Counted from the first letter of the stretch, positions 43,360-52,625 are shown. The stretch: DNA of 64,000 nucleotides from Cryobacterium soli (GCF_003611035.1 NZ_CP030033.1:744001-808000), one strand, 5' to 3'. Numbers and translations: made by a program. The notes: generated from the sequence alone by a model not told the origin.

Positions 43360-44067
43360 TTAGGCGCGCGCGGACGTTGGCGGCTGGTGTCCGGCCCCGC
43401 CGCCGACCGGCGCGTCGCCCGCGGGCGTGCTCGCGGCCAGCCAGGAGAGGTCACCGGCATCCGTGTTCGTGGCGATCACGCTCGGCCGGGCGGCGCCGTA
43501 CCGCACGATCGAGACGGATGCCGGGCCCACGTTGATGCGCTGGAACAGGTCCAGGTGCATACCCAGCGCGTCGGCCAGGATCGACTTGATGATGTCGCCG
43601 TGGCTCACCGCCACCCACACCGCGCCGGGGCCGTGCTCGGCCTCGAAGGCCGCGTCGAGGCGGCGGATCGCGGCGACCGAGCGGGACTGCATGGTGGCCA
43701 TCGCCTCGCCGTTGGGGAAGGTGACGGCCGAGGGCTGCGTCTGCACCACCGACCAGAGCTTCTCAGTGGCCAGATCGCTGAGCGAGCGGCCCTGCCAGTC
43801 GCCGTAGTCGCACTCGGTGAGGTCGTCCTCCACGGGCGTCGCGGGAGTTCCGGTCTGCTCGTTGAGAATCCACTCCGCCGTCTCCCGGCAGCGCTCCAGC
43901 GGGCTGGACACCACACCCACGACCGGCACCACGGCCAGCCGGGTGCCGGTCAGGCGCGCCTGCTCCCGCCCGATGTCGTCGAGCAGCACTCCGGCGGTGC
44001 GGCCGGCCAGCATGCCGGTGGCGTTGGCGGTGGTGCGTCCGTGCCGCACGAGGATGACTGTGGCCAT
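43360..44067 (-). CDS. MSMEG_4193 family histidine phosphatase (phosphomutase-like)
   Basis: Histidine phosphatase superfamily member of 235 aa. The nucleophile motif is ILVRHGRTTANATGMLAGR (RHG at 8-10) and the second catalytic His is in VAVSHGDIIKSIL. LTECDYGDWQGRSLSDL is the acid-base Glu region. The family is named for its conserved link to DUF3090 and SCO1664 genes, as here. Substrate unknown. In many actinobacteria mshC (mycothiol ligase) follows this trio; it does not here. TAGGCT lies 6 bases before the ATG, another leaderless-type start. The last 35 residues are Ala/Gly-rich and not part of the domain. Confidence 0.88.
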   Translation of the reverse strand: MATVILVRHGRTTANATGMLAGRTAGVLLDDIGREQARLTGTRLAVVPVVGVVSSPLERCRETAEWILNEQTGTPATPVEDDLTECDYGDWQGRSLSDLATEKLWSVVQTQPSAVTFPNGEAMATMQSRSVAAIRRLDAAFEAEHGPGAVWVAVSHGDIIKSILADALGMHLDLFQRINVGPASVSIVRYGAARPSVIATNTDAGDLSWLAASTPAGDAPVGGGAGHQPPTSARA

Positions 44068-44193
44068 GGGTACAGCCTAGACAGCGCTCTGTCCCGGAGT
44101 GTTCGCACGCTTGAGAGGAGTCAGTGAAGTTCTGAGGACGGAAAGGCCTGGGGTGACCCGCTCGTGCCGATGTCCTGGAAAACTCGCGCGAGG

Positions 44194-46470
44194 TCAGGCG
44201 GTGACCCGGAAAGGGACGCTCAACAGGGTCTCGGCGCGGGACGACGGGCCCACCAGCAGGGTGAACTCGCCGGGTTCGACCACCCGGGTGCCACGCGCAT
44301 CCACCAGACTGCAGTCGGCGACCGGCACCTGGATGCTGACCGTGGCGGTCTGCCCGGGCTGGAGCTCCACCTGGGTGAAAGCCTTCAGCTCCTTCTCCGC
44401 CCAGCTCACCGAGGTGACGGTGTCGCTCACATACGCCTGCACGGTCTCCAGCACCGGCCGGTCGCCGGTGTTCTGCAGCGTGATCTGCGCGGAAACGGTG
44501 TCGAGGAGGGTAACGACGTGCTGCTGCACCCGGAGGTCGGAATACTCCACAGAGGTGTAGGAGAGCCCGTCCCCGAAGGCGAACGCCGGGTCCTGGGTCA
44601 GATCGGCATACCGGTTGCCGTGCTGGCCGCGGATCTGGTTGTAATAGGTGGGCTGCTGCCCCACATGGCGGGCGAACGAGATCGGCAGCCGGCCGGACGG
44701 TTCGGTGATCCCCAGCACGATCTCGGCGATAGCCCGGCCACCCTGCATCCCGGGGCTCGCGACCCAGATCACGGCGGCGGCGTTCAGGGCGGATGCCGGC
44801 AGCACCAAGGGCTTGGACGCCATGAGCACCACGATCATCGGGGTGCCTGTCGCCGCCAGGGCGTCGAGGAGGGCGATCTGGCCGCCCACGAGTTCGAGGG
44901 TCGCAGTCGACCGGCCCTCGCCGACGAGCTCCACCCGGTCGCCGACGACGGCCACCACGTAGTCGGCGGCGGAAGCAGCGGTCACGGCCTCGGCGATGAG
45001 GTGCGCGTCGGGCTCGCACGGAACGACCAGTTGGGGCCGGGGCTGGCCATCGGGGAAGAACTCCCCCGCCGGGTCCGGCGCCAGTCCAAGAATGTCGGCA
45101 CCGCGCGCCACGGTCAGGTCCCATCCGGCCGGGACCAGCTCCCGCAGCCCGTCGAGCACGGTGCTGATCATGGCGCGCGGATGCCCGTCCGGCAGCCAGC
45201 CGGCCTGGCCGGAGGACCCGGCCCAGTCGCCGAGCTGGGTCTGGGCGTCGTCGATCAGGGGACCGACCACGGCCACTCGTTTGACGGCCGACCGGCCGAC
45301 CGGAAGCGGCAGCACACCCTCGTTCCGCAGCAGCACCACCGAACGCCGGGCGACCTGCAGGTTCAGGTCGGTGTGCTCGGCGTTGGCGATGACCGCCTGC
45401 GCCATCGGATCGGGCAGCCGCGGGTTCTCGAACAGGCCCAGCTCGAACTTGAGGGTGAGGATGCGCGCGACGGCGGCGTCCAGGTCGGCCTCGGTCAGCA
45501 TCCCCAGTTCGACGGCCTCGAGCGCACCGGCGAAGAACCCGGGTGTGGTCATCACCATGTCGTTGCCGGCCTTCACGGCCGCGGCCGCGGCGTGCGTGTG
45601 GTCGGGCTGCACCTGTTGTTCCCACACCATCCGGCCCACGTTGTCCCAGTCGGTGATGAGCGTGCCGGTGTACCCCCACTCGCCGCGGAGCACGTCGTTG
45701 AGCAGCCAGTCGTTCACCGTGATGGGCACCCCGTCGATCGACTGGTAGCCGAGCATGAAGGTGCGGCAGCCTTCCCGTGCCACGCGTTCGAACGGCGGCA
45801 GGAACCACGAGCGCAGCTTGCGCTGGGAGATGTCGGCCTCGCTCGCGTCCCGGCCACCCTGGGTCTCGGAGTAGCCGGCGAAGTGCTTCGCGGTGGCCAG
45901 GATCGCGGTCGGGTCGCTCAGCCCGTCGCCCTGATAGCCGCGCACCATGGCGCTGGCCAGTTCGCCGATCAGATGCGGGTCCTCGCCGAAGGTCTCGCCC
46001 ACCCGGCCCCAGCGCAGGTCGCGGGCGATGCAGAGCACCGGCGAGAAGGTCCAGTGGATGCCGGTGGACGCGACCTCGACCGCGGTCGCCCTGGCCACCT
46101 GCTCGATCAGGTCCGGGTCCCAGGTCGCGGCCAGGCCCAGTTGAACGGGGAAGATCGTGGCGCCGATCCAGAAGGAGTGCCCGTGGATGGCGTCCTCCCC
46201 CACGATCAGCGGGATCCGCAGCCGGGTCTGGGCGGTGAGCGCCTGCGCCCGGATCAACCGCTCGGGCGAGGCATGCAGGATCGAGCCGACATGGGTGACC
46301 CGCACGTGATCCTCGATGTCGTCCCGGGCATCCAGCTGCATCATCTGCCCCACCTTCTCCTCCACCGTCATGCGGGCCAGGAGGTCGGCGACACGGTCAC
46401 CGATGGTTCGGGACGAATCGAGGTAGACGGGACCGGCGCTGAGGGCCTCGGAGGCGGGGACTGTGTTCAC
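44194..46470 (-). CDS. GH3 family beta-glucosidase
   Basis: Glycoside hydrolase family 3 enzyme of 758 aa. The (beta/alpha)8 domain has AKHFAGYSETQGGRD (194-208) and the nucleophile D274 in TLITDWDNVG. The alpha/beta sandwich domain contains VVGDRVELVGEG with the acid/base region, then a C-terminal fibronectin-III-like domain (from about 665, QAYVSDTVTSVSWAEKELKAFTQVELQPGQTATVSIQVP). No signal peptide, so it works inside on imported oligosaccharides. The start is GTG with no ribosome site; TAAGTT 7 bases upstream overlaps a TetR-type palindrome. It is divergent from the TetR gene that probably controls it. Confidence 0.92.
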   Translation of the reverse strand: MNTVPASEALSAGPVYLDSSRTIGDRVADLLARMTVEEKVGQMMQLDARDDIEDHVRVTHVGSILHASPERLIRAQALTAQTRLRIPLIVGEDAIHGHSFWIGATIFPVQLGLAATWDPDLIEQVARATAVEVASTGIHWTFSPVLCIARDLRWGRVGETFGEDPHLIGELASAMVRGYQGDGLSDPTAILATAKHFAGYSETQGGRDASEADISQRKLRSWFLPPFERVAREGCRTFMLGYQSIDGVPITVNDWLLNDVLRGEWGYTGTLITDWDNVGRMVWEQQVQPDHTHAAAAAVKAGNDMVMTTPGFFAGALEAVELGMLTEADLDAAVARILTLKFELGLFENPRLPDPMAQAVIANAEHTDLNLQVARRSVVLLRNEGVLPLPVGRSAVKRVAVVGPLIDDAQTQLGDWAGSSGQAGWLPDGHPRAMISTVLDGLRELVPAGWDLTVARGADILGLAPDPAGEFFPDGQPRPQLVVPCEPDAHLIAEAVTAASAADYVVAVVGDRVELVGEGRSTATLELVGGQIALLDALAATGTPMIVVLMASKPLVLPASALNAAAVIWVASPGMQGGRAIAEIVLGITEPSGRLPISFARHVGQQPTYYNQIRGQHGNRYADLTQDPAFAFGDGLSYTSVEYSDLRVQQHVVTLLDTVSAQITLQNTGDRPVLETVQAYVSDTVTSVSWAEKELKAFTQVELQPGQTATVSIQVPVADCSLVDARGTRVVEPGEFTLLVGPSSRAETLLSVPFRVTA

Positions 46471-46479
46471 GGTGGAAAA

Positions 46480-46499
46480 CTTACCGTCTTGTCAGTAAG
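46480..46499. promoter_or_regulatory. Putative TetR operator between GH3 and TetR genes
   Basis: CTTACCGTC-TT-GTCAGTAAG is an imperfect 20-base palindrome (7 of 9 positions match between arms). It lies 10 bases upstream of the GH3 GTG and overlaps its likely -10 (TAAGTT on the minus strand); the TetR gene starts about 85 bases away on the other side. Location and symmetry fit a TetR repressor site for both genes. Confidence 0.6.
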
Positions 46500-46582
46500 T
46501 TATCCAGTGTCGCCTCGCACTCAACCGGAGGCGCGTAGAATCCGGTAGCGAAACTCTCCCGACGGCATAGGTGACGACCTCG

Positions 46583-47227
46583 ATGGTTACTGAACGACGA
46601 CAGTCCCACCCGCGACCGCAGACGGTCGCGCGCCGGAAGGAGATCCTGCAAGCCGCGGTCGAGATCTTCGGCAGCAAGGGATATGTCAACGGCACGCTCT
46701 CCGACATTGCCGAGCAGGTCAACATGACCCACCCGGGCATCCTGCATCACTTCGGGTCCAAGGATCAGCTCCTCCTCGAGGTGCTGAGCTACCGCGACGA
46801 AATGGATGTGCAGAGCCTGGCCGGGCAGCACATCCCCGACGGCATCGAGTTCTTCCGGCACCTCGTGGCCACGGCCCTGGCCAACGCCCACCGGGCCGGG
46901 ATCGTGCAGGCCTACGTGGTGTTGTCGGCCGAAGCTGTCACCGACGGCCATCCGGCCCGGGGGTATTTCGTCGAGCGGTACCGCACCCTGCGGGCCGAGG
47001 CGCGTCAGGCCTTCGAGGCACTGTGTGCGGAGCGCGGAACGGTGCCCCCCGCCACCGCAGCGCTCGCCGCGGCCTCGGTGCTGGCCGTGATGGACGGTCT
47101 GCAGGTGCAGTGGCTGCTCGATCCCACCGACGTCGACCTGGCCCAGGCGAGCGAATTCGCCATCGAGGCGATCGTCTCCTCGGTTCTCGACGCCAAGCCT
47201 TCGGTTCTGGCGACGGATTCCCCGTGA
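46583..47227 (+). CDS. TetR family transcriptional regulator
   Basis: TetR-type repressor of about 214 aa. The helix-turn-helix is [48 protein letters not shown] (about 17-65), followed by an all-helical ligand domain containing the TetR_C_33-like segment [27 protein letters not shown] 46583 is favoured; GTG 46571 is an in-frame alternative and no strong ribosome site distinguishes them. It is divergent from the GH3 gene across a palindrome, and its last 4 bases overlap the following VOC gene. The inducer is probably a sugar or glucoside, by inference only. Confidence 0.88.
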   Translation: MVTERRQSHPRPQTVARRKEILQAAVEIFGSKGYVNGTLSDIAEQVNMTHPGILHHFGSKDQLLLEVLSYRDEMDVQSLAGQHIPDGIEFFRHLVATALANAHRAGIVQAYVVLSAEAVTDGHPARGYFVERYRTLRAEARQAFEALCAERGTVPPATAALAAASVLAVMDGLQVQWLLDPTDVDLAQASEFAIEAIVSSVLDAKPSVLATDSP

Positions 47228-47655
47228 ACCAGAACGTGCACTTCATCACCTTCGCCACGGCTGACCTGGCCGCGGCGAGGAGCTTCTACTCCGTAGCGCT
47301 GGGCTGGACGCCGCTGGCCGACGTGCCGGGCGAGATCATCTTCTACCAGGTCGCCCCCGGCATGGTGCTCGGCCTGTTCGACGCCGAGAAGTTCAACCGG
47401 GACCTCGCCACCGGCGCTGACCACTCCGCCGTGTCGGGAGTGACCCTCTCGCACAACGTCGGGAGTCCCGGCGAGGTACGCGCCGTGGTCGCAGCGATGA
47501 CCGCCGCGGGCGGCCGCGTGGTCAAGGCCCCGCAGGCCGGGGCGTTCGGCGGCATCTTCCACGCCCACGTGCAAGACCCCAACGGCATCATCTGGGAGAT
47601 CGCGCACAACCCCGGCTGGCACGTGTCGCCGACCGGCGCCGTCAGCTTCGGCTGA
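47224..47655 (+). CDS. VOC (glyoxalase/bleomycin-resistance) family protein
   Basis: Vicinal-oxygen-chelate protein of 143 aa with two beta-alpha-beta-beta-beta repeats. The first starts [27 protein letters not shown] and the second around [44 protein letters not shown]. Metal ligands would be the His in NQNVHFITF and the final Glu in WEI. The function (detoxification, metabolite isomerisation or antibiotic binding) is unknown. GTG 47224 overlaps the TetR stop by 4 bases (GTGA), so it is translationally coupled to the regulator. Confidence 0.86.
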   Translation: MNQNVHFITFATADLAAARSFYSVALGWTPLADVPGEIIFYQVAPGMVLGLFDAEKFNRDLATGADHSAVSGVTLSHNVGSPGEVRAVVAAMTAAGGRVVKAPQAGAFGGIFHAHVQDPNGIIWEIAHNPGWHVSPTGAVSFG

Positions 47656-47759
47656 GCTCGATCCCCGCCCGCCCCGAATCGGTGCACCGTCCAGACACGG
47701 CGGCGGACCGATGGCCGGCGGCCCTGTTGCCGGGCCCAATTCGGGTGTATCTGTGGCGC

Positions 47760-48899
47760 ATGGTTACCGCAATCGACGAGACGACCGAGCTGGCCTGCGA
47801 GGGCAGCACCGACCCGTTGACCACCACGCCCGTGGTCGGAACACCGACGCGGGAGTACGCCGACGTGCTCCTCCCGGGCACCGAGACGGTGGCTTCCGGG
47901 GAGGTCCGGGTGACGATCCTGGGCAGCGGCGACCCCTTCGTGAAGAACGGCCAGGCCTCGGCCTCCCTGCTCATCGAGGTCGGCAACGCCGAACACGACA
48001 TGTTCTTCTTCGACCTCGGCTCGGGGTCGCTGGCCAACTTCACCGGGCTGCGCCTGCCGGTCACCGACACCACCAAGGTCTTCCTCAGCCACCTGCACGC
48101 GGACCATGTCGGCGACCTGCCGACGCTGCTGTGGAGCCTGGCCAAGGCCGGGCGGCGCGACCCCGTGGAGATCTGGGGGCCGGCCGGGGAGTTCCGGCCG
48201 CTGGGCACCCGGGCGTTCACCGAGCACCTCGAGATGGCCCACGCGTGGGACACGGAGTCGTTGTGCGGGCATCCGGGGCAGTCGGGCGCGGCGACGGTCA
48301 CCGAGGAGGTTCCCTACGACCGCACCGCGGTGGTCTACGAGCGCAACGGGGTGACCATCACGTCGTTCCCGGTCATCCACCTGCTGAACGGCGCCGTCGG
48401 CTACCGGCTGGACTATGCGGGACGCAGCGTCGTGTACTCCGGGGACACCCGCCCGTGCCGCACCGTCATCGAGGCCGCGACCGGGGCCGATCTGCTCATC
48501 CACGAGACCTTCCCCACCGCCCAGGTGCTGGCCGAGAAGGCTGGCATGCCGTTGGAGGTGGCCGCACTGATCGTGGACAGCGCCCACACCAGCCCGGCGA
48601 TGGTCGGCACAGTCTTCGACCGCGCCGGCGCGCGGATGTCGGCGATCTTCCATCTCGCCGTCGACCACGACACCGTCGGTCCGGTGTTCGCCGCGATGCG
48701 TACCCGGTACGACGGCCCGGCCGTGATCTGCCAGGACCTTACGGTGTTCGACATCACCACGGAAGCCGTGGTGGTGCGCCAACGCACGCTGGACCCCATG
48801 GCCTGGCCCGTCGTCGGCCCCACGCACGTCTCGGGCCCGCCCCTGTCCGCGCCGCACGCTCCCCCGCCGTGGTGGGCCGACGCTCTCCTCACCGAGTAG
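47760..48899 (+). CDS. MBL-fold metallo-hydrolase
   Basis: Metallo-beta-lactamase-fold hydrolase of 379 aa, with the arylsulfatase/RNase Z-like layout. The zinc motif is SHLHADHVGDLP (110-121, HxHxDH). Further ligands are visible in VVYSGDTRPCRTVIEAATGADLLIHET (the Asp and His) and AIFHLAVDH. Residues 48-75 (GEVRVTILGSGDPFVKNGQASASLLIEVG) form the start of the fold. No signal peptide, though the first 35 residues are disordered. The substrate is unknown; a phosphodiester or sulfate ester are both plausible. It lies 12 bases upstream of the antiporter gene, likely co-transcribed. Confidence 0.85.
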   Translation: MVTAIDETTELACEGSTDPLTTTPVVGTPTREYADVLLPGTETVASGEVRVTILGSGDPFVKNGQASASLLIEVGNAEHDMFFFDLGSGSLANFTGLRLPVTDTTKVFLSHLHADHVGDLPTLLWSLAKAGRRDPVEIWGPAGEFRPLGTRAFTEHLEMAHAWDTESLCGHPGQSGAATVTEEVPYDRTAVVYERNGVTITSFPVIHLLNGAVGYRLDYAGRSVVYSGDTRPCRTVIEAATGADLLIHETFPTAQVLAEKAGMPLEVAALIVDSAHTSPAMVGTVFDRAGARMSAIFHLAVDHDTVGPVFAAMRTRYDGPAVICQDLTVFDITTEAVVVRQRTLDPMAWPVVGPTHVSGPPLSAPHAPPPWWADALLTE

Positions 48900-48911
48900 G
48901 CGGCCTCCCAC

Positions 48912-50228
48912 ATGGTGGCGGCGACGACGGTTCTGGCGATCATCGTTCTCTGGAGCGCGCTCTCCAAGCCGCTGGACGGGCGCGGTGTCACCTCGGCCCT
49001 GTTCCTCACGGTCGCCGGCTTCCTGGTCGGCAGTTCCGCCCTCGGCTGGCTCGACATCACGGTGGAGTCCGAGGTGGCCCAGCGGGTGGCCGAACTGGCG
49101 CTGGTGCTGTTGCTGTTCAGCGACGCCACCCGGCTGGATCTCCGCGCGCTCCGCCGGCAACTCGGCTGGCCGAGCCGGTTGCTCCTGATCGGGCTCCCGC
49201 TCACCCTGGCCGCCGGCGTCCTGGTCGGGGTGCTCGTCTTCCCCGGCATGGCGCTGGCCTCGGTGGTGCTGCTGTCCACGATGCTGGCCTCGACGGATGC
49301 GGCGTTGGGGCAGAAGGTCGTGTCCGACCCCGCGGTACCGGCCCGGGTGCGACAGGCACTCGATGTGGAGGGCGGCCTCAACGACGGCCTGGCGGTGCCG
49401 TTCTTCCTCGTCGCGCTCGAGCTCGCCAACGCCGAGCTCGAGACCAGCGCCCCGTCTGCGGTGCTCGTCACCATGGCGGAACAGATCGGCTGGGGGCTCC
49501 TGGCCGGCCTCGCCGCCGGCATCCTGAGCGGACTGCTCTATCGCATGGGCGAACGGAAGGGCTGGATCTCCGCCGAGTGGGTGCAGATCATCCCGCTGGC
49601 GGCGGCGCTGCTGGCGTACACGATTGCCCTGACGCTCGGCGGCAGCGGATTCATCGCCGCGTTCGTCGGCGGGCTCGCGTTCGGCCGGACCTCCGGGGCC
49701 CGGGGCTCGGCCGTCACCCTGCTGGCCGAGGACGCCGGCGGCCTGTTCGCGGCCGTCACCTGGATCGGCTTCGGCGCGCTGGCCCTCGCCCTGGCTCTGC
49801 CCCACCTGACCTGGCAGGTCTTCCTCTACGCCGCCCTCAGCCTCACCCTGGTACGGATGATTCCAGTGGCGATCGCCTTCGTCGGTCAGGGGGTGCGGCT
49901 GCCGACGGTGGCGTTCATCGGCTGGTTCGGCCCGCGCGGACTCGCGTCCCTGGTGTTCGCCCTGCTCGCGGTGCAGCGCGGTGTGCCCGAGGGCAAGGTC
50001 GTGCTCACGACGGTGCTCGTGACGGTCGCGCTGAGCGTGATCCTGCACGGCCTCAGCTCGGTGCCGCTGGTGTCCGCGTATCACCGCTGGTTCACAGCCT
50101 ACGCGGCCCAGCATCCGGACAGCGCGGAAGCCGCCAGCACGACGATGTCGCGCCGACGCCGCCTCCCCGACTCCGGGTCGCGGTCCGGGCGACACGACAC
50201 AGACGGCTCGGCTAAGCGGCCGGGTTGA
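48912..50228 (+). CDS. Na+(K+)/H+ antiporter, CPA1-type
   Basis: Cation:proton antiporter of 438 aa with about 12 helices. The core motif is STMLASTDAALGQKVVSDPAVPARVRQALDVEGGLNDGLAVPFFLV, containing the TDA and GLNDG segments of the NhaP/CPA1 group, and IGWFGPRGLASLVFALLA of the C-terminal half. The ion could be Na+ or K+. The polar tail (about 35 residues, Arg/Ser-rich) is cytoplasmic. Its 3' end overlaps the convergent SDR gene by 17 bases. Probably co-transcribed with the MBL gene. Confidence 0.9.
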   Translation: MVAATTVLAIIVLWSALSKPLDGRGVTSALFLTVAGFLVGSSALGWLDITVESEVAQRVAELALVLLLFSDATRLDLRALRRQLGWPSRLLLIGLPLTLAAGVLVGVLVFPGMALASVVLLSTMLASTDAALGQKVVSDPAVPARVRQALDVEGGLNDGLAVPFFLVALELANAELETSAPSAVLVTMAEQIGWGLLAGLAAGILSGLLYRMGERKGWISAEWVQIIPLAAALLAYTIALTLGGSGFIAAFVGGLAFGRTSGARGSAVTLLAEDAGGLFAAVTWIGFGALALALALPHLTWQVFLYAALSLTLVRMIPVAIAFVGQGVRLPTVAFIGWFGPRGLASLVFALLAVQRGVPEGKVVLTTVLVTVALSVILHGLSSVPLVSAYHRWFTAYAAQHPDSAEAASTTMSRRRRLPDSGSRSGRHDTDGSAKRPG

Positions 50229-50958
50229 GCGCGGCGATGGCGGCCGGGTAGCGGCCCTCGACCTCCGCGAAGCGCAAGAACTTGACGGTTTCGACGAGGA
50301 TCTCCCGGGCGTCCGGCTGGGTCTCCAGCAGCGCCATGACCTCGTCGGCGAAGGCGTCGAGCGGCATGAAATGCTCGTTCACCGAGTTACCGGCCATGAG
50401 TTCGGTCTGCACGGCCGGCGGCACGAGTTCGATGACCTTGACCGTGGTGCCGGCCAGCTGCATCCGGATCGTTTCGCTGTACTGGTGGATGAAAGCCTTC
50501 GTGCCGTTGTACGTCGGCGTGTAGGCCAGCGGGGTGTGGGCCAGCCCGGAGGAGACCGTCATCAGGGTCGCATCCGGCCGGGTCTGCAGGTGGTCGATGA
50601 ACGCCGCGATCAGGCGCAATGGTCCGTTGATGTTGGTGTCGACGATCCGCTCGGCTTCCGCCAGGAAATCGGCGCCGCGCACGTCTTCGGCGTTCATCAC
50701 GCCGGCCATGGCGACGAGCACGTTCAGCTCGCCGTGCTGGGCCAGCACCCGGTCGCGGGCGGCGAGCACCGAGGCGGGGTCGGTGATGTCGATGGTGACC
50801 GTGGAGAAGCCGTGCGCGGCGGCGAGGCGCTCCAGCACGTCGGTGCGGCGTCCGCCGATGACGACGGTGTTGCCGGCGGCCTGCAGACGCAGCGCCAGGG
50901 CGAGTCCGATGCCCGACGTGGCGCCGGGAATGAAGATGGTGTTTCCGGTGATGTTCAT
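50212..50958 (-). CDS. Short-chain dehydrogenase/reductase
   Basis: Classical SDR of 248 aa. The NAD(P) site is GATSGIG (12-18); NVLVAMAG is the NNAG equivalent; the catalytic Ser is S136/S137 in TVSSGLA and Y150-N-G-T-K154 completes the triad. The sequence resembles DltE-type SDRs, several of which sit beside XRE regulators. It is divergent from the MmyB-like regulator gene, sharing a 101-base intergenic region, an arrangement that usually means control of the SDR by that regulator. No Shine-Dalgarno; CACACT lies 6 bases before the ATG. Confidence 0.92.
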   Translation of the reverse strand: MNITGNTIFIPGATSGIGLALALRLQAAGNTVVIGGRRTDVLERLAAAHGFSTVTIDITDPASVLAARDRVLAQHGELNVLVAMAGVMNAEDVRGADFLAEAERIVDTNINGPLRLIAAFIDHLQTRPDATLMTVSSGLAHTPLAYTPTYNGTKAFIHQYSETIRMQLAGTTVKVIELVPPAVQTELMAGNSVNEHFMPLDAFADEVMALLETQPDAREILVETVKFLRFAEVEGRYPAAIAALNPAA

Positions 50959-51059
50959 GTCTCGAGTGTGGAACGGGCACGCTGCGGGCGGGAGAGGAGC
51001 CCTTGTCGTAGGACTGCCGGTCCCTGTCCCACGCGTTGCCGATGACGGATGATGGAGGA

Positions 51060-51914
51060 ATGGACCAACCTGCCCTCGCCGCGTTCCTCCGCTCCCGCCG
51101 CGCCGGGCTGCGCCCCGAGGATGTGGGGCTCCCCGCCGGAGCGCGCCGCCTGGTGCCGGGCCTGCGCCGCGAGGAGGTCGCCGCACTCGCCGGGATGTCC
51201 GCGGACTACTACGTGCGGATGGAGCAGGCGCGCAGCCCGCAACCGTCCGAGCAGATGCTGTCGGCGCTGGCCCGGGCCATCCGGCTCACTAGTGACGAAC
51301 GTGATTACCTGTTCCGGCTGGCCGGCCACAATGTGCCTGCGCGTACCCCTCAGGATACCCACGTCGCCCCCGCACTGCTGCGGGTCTTCGACCGGCTCGA
51401 GCATACCCCGGCTCTGATCCTGTCCAGCCTCAACGAGACCCTGGCGCAGAACCGGTTGGGGGCGGCGCTCCTCGGCGATCACTCCCGGCACACCGGACTG
51501 GCCAGGAGCAGTGTCTACCGCTGGTTCACCGAGCCCGCCGAGCGGGAGATCTATCCCGTCGCCGACCGGCACCGGCAGAGCAAGGCCCAGGTATCCAGCC
51601 TCAGGATGGCGCTGGGCACCGCCGGTCCCAGGTCTCGTGCGGGCGTGTTGGTGCGGGAGCTGCACAAGGTCAGCCCCGAGTTCACCGAGATCTGGGAACT
51701 GCACGAGGTCGCGACCCGGTTCGAGGATCACAAGACGCTCATTCACGCCGAACTCGGGCCGATCGAGCTGGACTGCCAGGCCCTGTTCACCGAGGACCAG
51801 GGCCAGGCCCTGCTCATCCTCACCGCAGCTCCGCGCAGCGAGGCGGCAGAGAAACTGGAGCTCCTGGCTGTGATCGGGCGGCAGCAGTTCACCCCGGCGC
51901 CCGAGTCCCGGTGA
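51060..51914 (+). CDS. MmyB-like XRE family regulator
   Basis: Helix-turn-helix regulator of about 284 aa, with the HTH (residues 1-75: ALAAFLRSRRAGLRPEDVGL, then GLRREEVAALAGMSADYYVRMEQAR) joined to a PAS-like ligand domain (MmyB, from about 105) that usually binds a fatty-acid-like effector. The family start is M(D)xxALAxFLR, which fits ATG 51060; the GGAGGA in front is too close for a ribosome site, so a leaderless start is plausible and the in-frame ATG at 51042 is an alternative. It probably controls the divergent SDR gene. Confidence 0.87.
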   Translation: MDQPALAAFLRSRRAGLRPEDVGLPAGARRLVPGLRREEVAALAGMSADYYVRMEQARSPQPSEQMLSALARAIRLTSDERDYLFRLAGHNVPARTPQDTHVAPALLRVFDRLEHTPALILSSLNETLAQNRLGAALLGDHSRHTGLARSSVYRWFTEPAEREIYPVADRHRQSKAQVSSLRMALGTAGPRSRAGVLVRELHKVSPEFTEIWELHEVATRFEDHKTLIHAELGPIELDCQALFTEDQGQALLILTAAPRSEAAEKLELLAVIGRQQFTPAPESR

Positions 51915-51922
51915 CCGCCTGA

Positions 51923-52534
51923 TCACGGGGGGTCGGTGACCACCGCCGTGCTGTCCAGCGACAACATCACGAGTCGGGCGTTCCCGGTCTCGACCGGCAC
52001 GGGTGCGGCCCCATCGAGGATCAGCGCGGATTCCGGCGGCACGGCCGCATCCGCCAGCTCCAGGGTGCCCTCCAAGACGATGACCGCCCGCGTGTCAGCC
52101 GTGAGGGTGGCGGGCCCGGTGAGCGTGTCGAAGCTGAAGGCGGGGTCCAGCCCGCCGCCGACGAAGGTGAGAATGAGCACCCGGCTCGCCCCGGCCATCC
52201 GCAACCGCGGCCGGCGGAACTGGGCGGTCGGTGAGCGCACGAGCATCGCCTGGTCGCGGCGCAGCGGCAGCTGACGCTTCACCGGGCCGGCCAGCACCTG
52301 CGGGCCCGACATCCCGACGACGAGCTGGTGGGTGTCGGCCGGTGCGTGCAGGGTGGCGGTGTGACCGCGCAGTTCGAGCAATTTCAGCTGCCAGAGCAGG
52401 TCGAGCCCTGGCATCGAGGCGGTCCAGATCTCTCTCGTTCCGCCCTCGCCGTGCTGGAGCGGTTGGCGGGGCAGGCGGCCGAAATCCACGATCTGGGGCG
52501 GATGCGGCGGCTGGGATGCGCTGGTTGTCGTCAT
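51923..52534 (-). CDS. HutD/Ves-like cupin protein (tentative)
   Basis: A 203-aa protein that looks like a HutD/Ves cupin: IVDFGRLPRQPLQHGEGGTREIWTA near the start corresponds to the family N-terminal N-G-G-G-x-T-R-E-I region, then LDLLWQLKLLELRGHTATLHAP. A second beta-barrel half contains PAFSFDTLTGPATLTADTRAVIVLEGTLEL, and it ends in a strand rich in Val/Leu. HutD proteins have been linked to histidine utilisation, but no hut genes are near, and the family is only partly characterised. GAGTGA lies before the ATG. Alternatively a generic pyrrolidone-like cupin. Confidence 0.5.
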   Translation of the reverse strand: MTTTSASQPPHPPQIVDFGRLPRQPLQHGEGGTREIWTASMPGLDLLWQLKLLELRGHTATLHAPADTHQLVVGMSGPQVLAGPVKRQLPLRRDQAMLVRSPTAQFRRPRLRMAGASRVLILTFVGGGLDPAFSFDTLTGPATLTADTRAVIVLEGTLELADAAVPPESALILDGAAPVPVETGNARLVMLSLDSTAVVTDPP

Positions 52535-52625
52535 TTCACTCGGTCGGCCTGCTCGGAAGTCACGGCCGGGGAAAACGGCGGTGCAGGGCGGATATGCTCA
52601 TCCGCCCTGCACCGCGGGGTGGTGG

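Noticed and set aside
47343..50195. 950-codon minus-strand ORF opposite the MBL and antiporter genes
   Set aside because: Runs antisense through three genes with clear domains (VOC, MBL, antiporter); composition is rich in Arg, His and Gly as in shadow frames.
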